Shown: one piece after another, positions 14,866-22,313 of the stretch
Layout: the number at the start of each line of letters is the position of its first letter
How positions within the stretch are numbered: position 1 is the first letter of the stretch
Notes under the pieces: generated by a model
Database searches by the model: none
The model's input: the letters and a program-made list of their open reading frames with translations, nothing else
Told to the model about the DNA's origin: nothing
Source: Planctomycetales bacterium 10988
GTDB lineage: Bacteria; Planctomycetota; Planctomycetia; Pirellulales; Pb10988
Assembly: GCA_009664345.1 (NCBI GenBank)
Contig: CP043547.1
Location: forward strand, 2,570,709-2,634,708
Direction: 5' to 3'
Length of the DNA: 64,000 nucleotides
Translations under genes and position numbers: made by a program

Positions 14866-17766
14866 TCAATCCTCGTTCTCTTCAGTTGAAGGCTGGAGTA
14901 AATAGGCGAGGAGGTTGCGGAATTCTTGGGTGGTCATGGTCTCAATTAAGCCGTTGGGCATGATGGAAGTTGTGCTGGGCATCATCTCTTCAATTTCTTC
15001 TACCGGGTAAGACTCTATCTCCCCTTTCGAATTGATGATCTGGTGAATGTTGCGGCTATGTTTATAAAAGATTCCAGTTCCGATTTTTCCTTCGGTCGTC
15101 AAGATCATGACAGGCAGATAACCTGGATCGACTTCGCGGCTCGGTTCTAAAATAGCTTCGATCATCCTTTCGCGTGACAATGCAATTCGTCCGCCCACCC
15201 GAACGAGACTCGGACCGATGGCCATGCCTCGACCTTCCAGACGATGACACTTTGCACAGCCCGGCCCCTGTGGATGAAAGAAAATTCGCTGCCCCGCAGC
15301 CGCATCGGCAGGACCTTCCAAGAGTTCCAGCCAAGCGGAGATGTCTTCACTTGCCGGACGCGTCGGCTGTGGAACATCAAGCAATCGGGCGACTAAGTCC
15401 GCCGCAAAGGGACGATCCAACAACGCTTGAAGCTGTTCCTTTTCCTCTTTCTCAAAAAGTACTTTTCGTAAGCTGCGGAGCGATTCGCGGACAATCGCGG
15501 AATCGGTATCCTGCAAGAGTTCGAAGAGAAGTGCCCGCTGGGCTGGGTCGGTTGCATCCAGTCCGATAATTGCCTCTGCCCGTACATTGGTCGGTAATGC
15601 TAGATTCTTCGCGAGGCTGGTTAGCAATGCTTGGGGCTTTTCTCCCTCCATCTCCCGCACTCGCTGAATACTTGCCATCGCTATTTGATTACTAGAAGAG
15701 TGCGTCAAAGGTTCGAGGGTTTCCAGGGAAAGGCCCGCGGCTTTAGCAGGCAGAAAGTGCAGGACCTGTTCAACCACCGCCGGGGAAACCTCGGGGTCTT
15801 GCAACAAAGGCAAGGCGTATTGATAGGATTCCGCCGCGCTTACCCACCAGTCGCCGACCTTCCCTTTGGCCCACCGCTCCATCACGCCATCGAGTTGGGC
15901 CAAGGCTGCCAAATAGGCCCGCAGTAACTCGGCGGTAGTTGCCTGCTCCGCCAGGTCTCCGATCAGACTTTCCCGAAAAGTTCGCAACTCATCGCGGCCG
16001 ATCCACTCAACGGTTAGATATCGAATGGCCTCCGAATTGTCTTGCAGACCTGCTCGAAGGACTTCGTTTCGCTGCTCTGGGGTGGTGAGCAAGGAACTCT
16101 CTGCTCCCTTGAGAATAAGGAACGCCGCCAAGCGAACTTCCTTCCGGCTATCCTTCGTAAGCTCGATTAATTGCATATTTGACAACGATTGTTCCAAGCC
16201 AAGACGAGCAGCTTGCCGTAAGAATGCATCATCGCTCGATACCTTCGTAAGCATTAATCCTTTCGCGACCGGATCGGATAAACGGCGAAGTGCTGCGGCT
16301 TGAACGGCAAGGCTTTGATCTTCCTCAACGATTTTCTTCAGATCAATGACCTCAAAAGGCAACGTGCGGGCGGCTTGTTCGCGAAGGGCCGGTTCGCTGT
16401 CTTGCAAAACTTGATCCGCCGAGGCCTGGTCGATGGCATCGGCTTCGATCAATGCCGAGAGGGCAACAGACCGAGCACGAGGGTCCGTGTTGGAAAGGAG
16501 ATTCTCTTTCAATGACTCTTTGCCGGACTCCCCTGCTTGCAGTAAAGCACGGGCAGCCAGCTTTCTTTGGGAAAAATCTGCGTGTTCGAGCGTCGGTTCA
16601 ATGGGTTGACGTGAGGGAGGATTCTTCGCCCGAATGTGCCAGATGCGACCTTTGCCATGCAAGGGATAAGAACGATCCGCCCAATCTCCAACAAAGAGCG
16701 AACCATCCGGCGCGATGGCGATACCGGCAGGGCGAAAGTGTTCTCCTCCGGCGATCATCGGTTGCGTGGTCGTGCGAAAGCCTGCTCCATCTCGCTCCAG
16801 CCGATAGCGGTCAATGCGGTGTTCTCCCCAACTAGCAACGAGCAGCTCGCCGCGGTATTCGGCCGGCAGATGATCTGATTCATAAGCGACGATTCCCGTC
16901 GGAGATTCGCCAGTGGAAGAAGTCATCGGCAGCGTGCCGGGAAGTTCCCCATCGACCGCGATGAAAGGTTCCAAGGTTCGCCGCCGATAGCCATAATCTC
17001 CCGCTTCTACGATCGACAGAAAGCGGCAAGGCGGGCGATTGCCCGGATCATTATCTCCCAAGAACAAACGGCCATAAGTATCGAAACAAAGATGAAAAGG
17101 ATTCCAAAAACCAATCGCAACCCGCTCAAGCTCGGCACCATCTTCCTGACAACGGAAGACTCCCCCACAGCCGCGCGGCGATGGGAGGGATTTGTCGGGA
17201 GAGATCAACGTTGCGTCTTCGCCCATATTTTCACCCAGGCCGAAATAGAGGGTCCCATCAAAGTCGATCGCAAAACCAGAGAGCCCGTTGTGCGGATAGT
17301 CCGCTTCGGTCTCTAGCTTGATGAGGTCCTCACGCCGATCAGCCTTGCCATCTTGATTGTGATCAAACAGCCGAAAGATCGAAGCACGCGTCGCCACATA
17401 AACCCACCCATTCGGATGCACGGCGATATTCATCGTCGACGTCGAGCCAGCAAAAAAAGTCTCGATGCGATCCGCTCGCCCATCGTGATCGGTATCTTCC
17501 AACAAGCGAATCCTATCCGCCGGCGGACCTTGATAGCCTTCGGGTCGAAAATGTGTATGGCTTTCAACAACGAAGACTCTTCCCTCAGGATCAACGCTCA
17601 ACCCGGTCACGGTGACAGTGTCAGGTTCCGCAGCGAACAACTCGACCGTCAAACGATCATCAAGCGACCGCGGAATTTCAATCTCGTTTGCATCCACCAA
17701 ACCGCTGACACATCCGCCTAGAATTCCTATACTAATCATTGTCGAACGCATGAGCTTGCTGAACAT
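14866..17766 (-). CDS. Secreted sorbosone/glucose-dehydrogenase-like propeller with HEAT repeats and c-type heme
   Basis: The start chosen is the ATG at 17766, which gives a signal peptide (MFSKLMRSTM then a hydrophobic stretch to VDA); 64 further upstream codons are open but look untranslated. The 966-residue product has the common planctomycete architecture. A propeller (about 30-390) includes VDPEGRVFVVESHTHFRPEG and ends near LFVGDWADRSY. HEAT-like repeats (about 420-810) follow, and a C-terminal heme domain contains CAKCH within GPGCAKCHRLEGRG. The final segment carries the IMPNG Met-ligand motif. It is probably a periplasmic sugar or alcohol oxidising protein passing electrons to its heme; the substrate is unknown. 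It is transcribed divergently from the arsR-type gene with 168 bases between. Confidence 0.9.
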   Translation of the reverse strand: MFSKLMRSTMISIGILGGCVSGLVDANEIEIPRSLDDRLTVELFAAEPDTVTVTGLSVDPEGRVFVVESHTHFRPEGYQGPPADRIRLLEDTDHDGRADRIETFFAGSTSTMNIAVHPNGWVYVATRASIFRLFDHNQDGKADRREDLIKLETEADYPHNGLSGFAIDFDGTLYFGLGENMGEDATLISPDKSLPSPRGCGGVFRCQEDGAELERVAIGFWNPFHLCFDTYGRLFLGDNDPGNRPPCRFLSIVEAGDYGYRRRTLEPFIAVDGELPGTLPMTSSTGESPTGIVAYESDHLPAEYRGELLVASWGEHRIDRYRLERDGAGFRTTTQPMIAGGEHFRPAGIAIAPDGSLFVGDWADRSYPLHGKGRIWHIRAKNPPSRQPIEPTLEHADFSQRKLAARALLQAGESGKESLKENLLSNTDPRARSVALSALIEADAIDQASADQVLQDSEPALREQAARTLPFEVIDLKKIVEEDQSLAVQAAALRRLSDPVAKGLMLTKVSSDDAFLRQAARLGLEQSLSNMQLIELTKDSRKEVRLAAFLILKGAESSLLTTPEQRNEVLRAGLQDNSEAIRYLTVEWIGRDELRTFRESLIGDLAEQATTAELLRAYLAALAQLDGVMERWAKGKVGDWWVSAAESYQYALPLLQDPEVSPAVVEQVLHFLPAKAAGLSLETLEPLTHSSSNQIAMASIQRVREMEGEKPQALLTSLAKNLALPTNVRAEAIIGLDATDPAQRALLFELLQDTDSAIVRESLRSLRKVLFEKEEKEQLQALLDRPFAADLVARLLDVPQPTRPASEDISAWLELLEGPADAAAGQRIFFHPQGPGCAKCHRLEGRGMAIGPSLVRVGGRIALSRERMIEAILEPSREVDPGYLPVMILTTEGKIGTGIFYKHSRNIHQIINSKGEIESYPVEEIEEMMPSTTSIMPNGLIETMTTQEFRNLLAYLLQPSTEENED

Positions 17767-17901
17767 AGCCTGAAGCCGCCTTATCACGAAGAAATTGACT
17801 GGTCTTGAAAGCGAAACTTCGATTCTAGCGAGAATCAACGCAGGAAACCAGAAATGGCCGTTCGAGCAAAAATTCAAAGAGAATATAGATTGATACATCG
17901 T

Positions 17902-17917
17902 AACATTCCGATATAAT
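17902..17917 (+). promoter_or_regulatory. Candidate ArsR operator or promoter element, copy 1
   Basis: AACATTCCGATATAAT just upstream of the ArsR-type gene resembles AACATTTAGATATATT at 18283-18298 upstream of the rhodanese gene. Repetition in front of two genes of one pathway suggests autoregulation by the ArsR protein. The AT-rich part may simply be a -10 element. Confidence 0.35.
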
Positions 17918-17934
17918 AAACCAGAGAGGAAATC

Positions 17935-18252
17935 ATGAATGCCAAAGCAAACAATCACCGACTAACCCCACTTGACGCCCTGGAGCAGGCGGCGGAATGC
18001 CTTAAGACCATCGCGCATCCTCACCGCTTACGAATTCTCCAGATGCTGTTGCGGGGACGATATACCGTGGGGGAACTCGCGGAGGCTTGCGGCATTCCTA
18101 GTCACATGGCCTCCGAACATTTGCGGTTGATGCAACGCAGTGGCTTTCTTACCAGTCAAAAAGAAGGACGGAAGGCCTATTATGAAGTTGCCGAACCGCA
18201 CTTGGCGAAGATCATGCAATGTGTCGAGGCAAAATTCGACAATCAACGTTAA
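17935..18252 (+). CDS. ArsR/SmtB-family transcriptional regulator of the sulfur/thiol operon
   Basis: The 105-residue winged-helix repressor is full length for the family. The helix-turn-helix is around 44-70 (VGELAEACGIPSHMASEHLR) followed by the wing (FLTSQKEGRKAYYEV). Three cysteines (C22, C52, C96) are present, but the two-cysteine spacing of the persulfide sensors BigR/SqrR is not clearly matched. The start ATG follows AGAGAGGAAATC. The gene is directly upstream of two rhodanese-containing genes, so sensing of sulfane sulfur or thiol stress is the most likely role (inference from context). Confidence 0.88.
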   Translation: MNAKANNHRLTPLDALEQAAECLKTIAHPHRLRILQMLLRGRYTVGELAEACGIPSHMASEHLRLMQRSGFLTSQKEGRKAYYEVAEPHLAKIMQCVEAKFDNQR

Positions 18253-18282
18253 AAATTTTCACTCTAAATATCGTATTATCAC

Positions 18283-18298
18283 AACATTTAGATATATT
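18283..18298 (+). promoter_or_regulatory. Candidate ArsR operator or promoter element, copy 2
   Basis: AACATTTAGATATATT lies 27 bases before the rhodanese start codon and matches the element at 17902-17917. AAATATC at 18267-18273 forms a loose inverted pair with GATATATT here. Confidence 0.35.
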
Positions 18299-18324
18299 TT
18301 AACCTCGGTTCTAAGGAGAGGAAA

Positions 18325-18888
18325 ATGAGTCAGCCTGATACCATTTCCCCACAACAATTGGCGAAGCTTCGTGAGGAAGGAAAGTCTGTCGAATTGATCG
18401 ATGTTCGCACGCCTGTTGAATATCGTGAGGTGCATGTCGATTTTGCGAAGAACATTCCGCTTGATCAGTTGAAACCTGAATCGGTGATGGAGGGTCGAAA
18501 TGGGTCCCGAGAGGAGCCGCTTTATCTGATTTGTCGTTCCGGCAGTCGTGGTGCCAAGGCTTGCGAAAAGTTCCAAAAAGCAGGTTTTGAGAATGTGGTC
18601 AACGTCGAAGGCGGGACCATGGCGTGCGAGGGAACCGAGTTGCCACTCAAGCGAGGAAAGAAGACGATCTCCCTGGAACGGCAAGTTCGGATTGTAGCCG
18701 GTTCCCTTGTTGTAGTCGGTGCCGCACTCGGCTGGTTCGTGCATCCCGCTTGGGTTGGGCTTTCGGCTTTTATCGGAGCAGGTTTGGTTTTTGCAGGTAT
18801 CACCGACACTTGTGGCATGGGAATGATGCTGGCCAAGATGCCGTGGAATCAATGTCAAAGTGATTCTGAAACGTGTCCCGCGAAATGA
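18325..18888 (+). CDS. Membrane-anchored rhodanese (sulfurtransferase) with DUF2892-type C-terminus
   Basis: The 187-residue product has a rhodanese domain (about 6-108) with VELIDVRTPVEY and the active-site loop C70-RSGSR. A two-helix membrane domain follows (about 112-175), with GITDTCGMGMMLAKMPWN at its end, the layout of YgaP-like inner-membrane rhodaneses. Such proteins transfer sulfane sulfur to a thiol acceptor. The start ATG has a strong site (AAGGAGAGGAAA). It lies 72 bases after the ArsR gene and 28 bases before the reductase gene, so the three form an operon. The exact sulfur acceptor is unknown. Confidence 0.92.
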   Translation: MSQPDTISPQQLAKLREEGKSVELIDVRTPVEYREVHVDFAKNIPLDQLKPESVMEGRNGSREEPLYLICRSGSRGAKACEKFQKAGFENVVNVEGGTMACEGTELPLKRGKKTISLERQVRIVAGSLVVVGAALGWFVHPAWVGLSAFIGAGLVFAGITDTCGMGMMLAKMPWNQCQSDSETCPAK

Positions 18889-18916
18889 TCCCATTGCGAA
18901 GGAAAGGCAATTTACG

Positions 18917-20566
18917 ATGAAACTTGTCATCATCGGCGGAGTGGCAGGCGGTGCCTCCGCGGCCGCTCGCGCTCGTCGGCTTTCGGAAGATGCAGAGATC
19001 GTCCTGATCGAGCGAGGCCCCGAGGTCTCCTTTGCGAACTGTGGCTTGCCCTATCATATCGGGGGGAAAATTGAGAAAAGGTCAAAACTACTTTTAGTAT
19101 CTCCGGAACGGATGAAGTCTCGCTTCAACCTGGATGTGCGATTGCGGTCTTCTGTAGAGTCGATCGATCGCGAGAAGAAAACGGTCCTCATTCATGATTT
19201 GGATTCCGGAAGGAAGTACGAAGAATCCTACGAAAAGCTCATCCTGGCTCCCGGTGCAGCGCCCCTTCGTCCGCCTTTGAACGGGATTGATTCCCCAGGG
19301 ATTTACACGCTTAGAAATCTTCAAGATATGGACCGAATCAAGTCGGCCTTGGATCACGGAGTCCGCGAGGCCGTCGTGGTTGGGGCAGGATACATCGGCA
19401 TCGAGCTGGCCGAGAATCTTCTGCAACGAGGGATTAAAACAACGATTGTGGAATTGCAAGATCAAATCCTTCCCCCTTTCGATCGAGAGATCACGACCCC
19501 GATCTTGAAGAAACTCCACTCTGAAGGGGTTGAAGTGATCTTGGGCGACTCCGCGGAGTCTTTCGAGCAAACAGAGGATGGACTGATCGTTCATCTTCAA
19601 TCTGGCAGGCAACTCCCTGCCCAGCTCGTTTCCCTAAGTATTGGCGTTCGACCTGAAAACCAACTTGCCAAAGATGCTGGTCTCAAGGTCGGTCAGCGCG
19701 GAGGCATCTGCGTTGATGAATCCTTACAAACGAGTGATCCGAATATTTATGCCGTTGGCGATGCGATCCAAGTGAAGGATTTTGTCCTCGACATTCCTAC
19801 TCAAATTCCGCTTGCCGGTCCAGCCAACCGCCAGGGGAGAATCGCCGCGGATCATGTCTTTGGCCGAAGTTCTACCTATCGAGGCACCCAAGGAACTGCG
19901 ATTCTCGGCTTTCAAGGACTCACTGCCGCGATGACCGGGCCTTCGGAAAAGGTGCTTCAGCGAGAGGATCGTGCCTATCGAAAAGTTTACGTACATCCAA
20001 ACAACCATGCCGGATACTACCCCGGTGCGGAGTCGATGACTCTAAAAGTACTTTTTGATTCTGAATCCGGAAAGCTCCTGGGAGCGCAAGCGGTCGGCGG
20101 TCAAGGGGTCGATAAAAGAATCGATGTACTGGCCGTTGCCATTCAAGCGGGAATGACCGTTTACGATTTGGAAGAGATGGAACTCGCCTATGCTCCGCAG
20201 TTCGGTTCCGCGAAAGACCCGATTAATATGGCGGGTTTCGTGGCGGCGGGGTTGCTTCGTGGAGATCATCCTCAGATCGACGTCGCCGCCTGGTCCGCGT
20301 TCTCGGAAGACAAACGCCCTTGGCTGTTGGATGTTCGCACTCCTGAGGAATTTTCCGCCGGTCACATTCCGGGTGCCGTGAATATCCCGATTGATGAGTT
20401 ACGCCCTCGGCTAGAGGAACTTCCGCAAGATCAAGAAATCGTTACCTATTGCAAAGTCGGGCAACGCGGTTATCTCGCCACCCGAATCCTGATGCAGTCC
20501 GGCTTCTCCGTTCGAAATCTCAGCGGAGGATATACTTCTTACCTCCAATGGACGGGAGAAATCTAA
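18917..20566 (+). CDS. CoA-disulfide reductase / NADH-type oxidoreductase fused to rhodanese (CoADR-RHD type)
   Basis: The 549-residue product starts at the ATG preceded by GGAAAGGC; an open extension of 19 codons upstream overlaps the previous gene and was rejected. Residues 1-445 are an FAD/NAD(P) disulfide reductase: GGVAGGASAAARARR for FAD and SFANCGLPYHIGG with the single redox cysteine C42 of CoA-disulfide reductases. The second nucleotide fold is near AVVVGAGYIGIELAE. A rhodanese domain follows (about 465-547) with LLDVRTPEEFSAGHIPGAVN and active C512 in YCKVGQRGY. CoADR-RHD enzymes reduce CoA disulfide or persulfide and polysulfide using NAD(P)H. With the membrane rhodanese it probably handles sulfane sulfur. 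Confidence 0.93.
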   Translation: MKLVIIGGVAGGASAAARARRLSEDAEIVLIERGPEVSFANCGLPYHIGGKIEKRSKLLLVSPERMKSRFNLDVRLRSSVESIDREKKTVLIHDLDSGRKYEESYEKLILAPGAAPLRPPLNGIDSPGIYTLRNLQDMDRIKSALDHGVREAVVVGAGYIGIELAENLLQRGIKTTIVELQDQILPPFDREITTPILKKLHSEGVEVILGDSAESFEQTEDGLIVHLQSGRQLPAQLVSLSIGVRPENQLAKDAGLKVGQRGGICVDESLQTSDPNIYAVGDAIQVKDFVLDIPTQIPLAGPANRQGRIAADHVFGRSSTYRGTQGTAILGFQGLTAAMTGPSEKVLQREDRAYRKVYVHPNNHAGYYPGAESMTLKVLFDSESGKLLGAQAVGGQGVDKRIDVLAVAIQAGMTVYDLEEMELAYAPQFGSAKDPINMAGFVAAGLLRGDHPQIDVAAWSAFSEDKRPWLLDVRTPEEFSAGHIPGAVNIPIDELRPRLEELPQDQEIVTYCKVGQRGYLATRILMQSGFSVRNLSGGYTSYLQWTGEI

Positions 20567-20597
20567 ACATCAATCAAACATAATGAATCTCATTTCT

Positions 20598-20640
20598 GCT
20601 GAAGGCCCCGGCTTCCGAGGTCTTCAGCTTTTATCTTTTC
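20598..20640 (+). terminator. Rho-independent terminator of the sulfur operon
   Basis: GCTGAAG (20598-20604) pairs with CTTCAGC (20622-20628), with further CC/GG pairing inside, followed by TTTTATCTTTTC. It lies 32 bases after the reductase stop. Confidence 0.8.
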
Positions 20641-20712
20641 AACTTTTTCAAATTTTTTTGTAACGGAACTCCGCTTCATGTGTTGAAGTCAATAGAGCCA
20701 AAATCGGTTACA

Positions 20713-21285
20713 ATGGACCCAATCGTTCCCTTTGAACTTTCTGAGAACCTTTGGATTCAATCGATAGCGCTCTATATGAAGGATGAACAAACAGCGTGGG
20801 TGCAGCAAACGGCTCCCCGTGCTTTGGCCTATGCAATCAGCTTGGTGCGAGATCGGACCATCGCGGAAGATTTGGTCCAGGATTGCTACCAGCGTCTGCT
20901 ATCACGCGCGGATCGCTACGATCTTCGGAAGGATGGAACGAAACTTCTCTTCAAGTCGATCACCAACGCCTGCATCAATTGGACACAACGGAAACAGCCG
21001 ACGATTTCCTTTGAGGATCTTCCTTCTCAAGAAATGCCGGAGGCCGCTTCCCATGAGGGTCCCCCGGAGCATGCAATCAAAAACGAGCTTGCCGGTGCGG
21101 TACATCAGGCCCTCGGCAAACTCCCGGTTGACCAACGGGCCGCGATGGAATTACATGTGCTGGGTTATGCGGCAAACGAAATCGCGGGGATCTTGGAAAC
21201 AACCGCTGGAAACGCCCGCGTTCTCCTTCATCGAGCGAGGCAACAACTTGCCTCAGAGCTTGAAACCTTTTTAAAAGAAGTCTGA
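20713..21285 (+). CDS. ECF-type RNA polymerase sigma factor
   Basis: Region 2 is at about 34-100: RALAYAISLVRDRTIAEDLV, then QDCYQRLL. Region 4 is at about 140-190, with LPVDQRAAMELHVLGYAANE and ARVLLHRARQQL. The product is 190 residues from the ATG at 20713; a GTG at 20680 is also in frame, and neither has a clear ribosome binding site. The next gene, an anti-sigma-like membrane protein, begins 2 bases after the stop, and two exported proteins follow in the same operon. That supports a dedicated sigma/anti-sigma switch. Confidence 0.88.
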   Translation: MDPIVPFELSENLWIQSIALYMKDEQTAWVQQTAPRALAYAISLVRDRTIAEDLVQDCYQRLLSRADRYDLRKDGTKLLFKSITNACINWTQRKQPTISFEDLPSQEMPEAASHEGPPEHAIKNELAGAVHQALGKLPVDQRAAMELHVLGYAANEIAGILETTAGNARVLLHRARQQLASELETFLKEV

Positions 21286-21287
21286 CG

Positions 21288-22313
21288 ATGGACAACGAAA
21301 AACAACATGAACAACCTGTTGATCGTCTTGTCGGAGAGTACCTCGAGCGGCTGGCAGATGAGCTTGATGCCTCGTCGCTCATCTCTCGGATTTGCGATCC
21401 GGTTCAGCCTGTAGTCGCGGACGAGATAGTAGAGGAACAAGCCTCTCTTTCGACAGAAAAGAAAACATCCAGCTGGACATTGCCTTTTTCTCTGAACGCT
21501 GCGGCTTGGACCCTTTCGACCGCTGCCGCGTTGGTGGTTGCCTTCTTTTGGGGTCGGTCGTTTGATCTCTCCTCTGCCGATGCCGCTACGGTACTGCACG
21601 AGGTTTCTTTAGCGCATTCGCAACCAATCGATCGCCAGTACTTAGTGAACTTTACTCCAACTCCCGAGTTCTGGAAGAAAAACAGACCGTTTACCGGACC
21701 TGCCCAGACGATTCTCTGGACACGAGGCGATCAGTTCTGGGGAGATGCGAAGTTGGGCAGTTATCAACTCGTTTATGGACGTGACGACGAGGGACTTCTG
21801 TGGTTGAGCACTTCCTCCTCCAAAGGCATCGAATTGGCTCGCCCTGGCGATCCCCTTCCTGAGGAAATTGCGGTCGCATGTGTCATCAACTCAATGTCGA
21901 TTCCCACCTTGGTCGACGAAGTGTTAAAGGACTTCGACCTCACGGTCATCGGCCCTTCCAACGGTCATTACCATTTCGATGCCCCGTTTGGCCAGTCCTC
22001 GTTTCAGCAAAGCCCCGGTAATTCTCTAGTTCATGCCAAGTTAAAATTAGGACACCATCACGCGCTCATCCATTCCGCCCTGATGGAAATCGACCCTTCG
22101 GATACGCTTGTTTGCCTAATTCTCTGGACGGTCTCGGATGGGGAACCTCGCGGCACGACTTCCTTTAATTTGGTAAAAACCGCCAACATCGGGGAAGAAC
22201 AGTATCGCCTCCCTTTCCATCTCGATGAAGGGGCAACCATTAAAAAACATCAGTACAAGACCTCTTCCCAAGTCGGCGAAGCCTCTGAGACGGATCGCGA
22301 GGTTGCCCCATGA
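21288..22313 (+). CDS. Probable anti-sigma factor, single-pass membrane protein
   Basis: The 341-residue product has a charged cytoplasmic N-terminus of about 60 residues, one transmembrane helix (about 66-87, AAAWTLSTAAALVVAFFWG) and a large extracytoplasmic C-terminal domain of unknown fold. No zinc-binding HxxxCxxC motif was seen. The gene begins directly after the ECF sigma gene and overlaps the next start by 4 bases (ATGA). Role assigned from position and topology; the sequence itself does not match a named anti-sigma family that I recognise. Confidence 0.7.
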   Translation: MDNEKQHEQPVDRLVGEYLERLADELDASSLISRICDPVQPVVADEIVEEQASLSTEKKTSSWTLPFSLNAAAWTLSTAAALVVAFFWGRSFDLSSADAATVLHEVSLAHSQPIDRQYLVNFTPTPEFWKKNRPFTGPAQTILWTRGDQFWGDAKLGSYQLVYGRDDEGLLWLSTSSSKGIELARPGDPLPEEIAVACVINSMSIPTLVDEVLKDFDLTVIGPSNGHYHFDAPFGQSSFQQSPGNSLVHAKLKLGHHHALIHSALMEIDPSDTLVCLILWTVSDGEPRGTTSFNLVKTANIGEEQYRLPFHLDEGATIKKHQYKTSSQVGEASETDREVAP

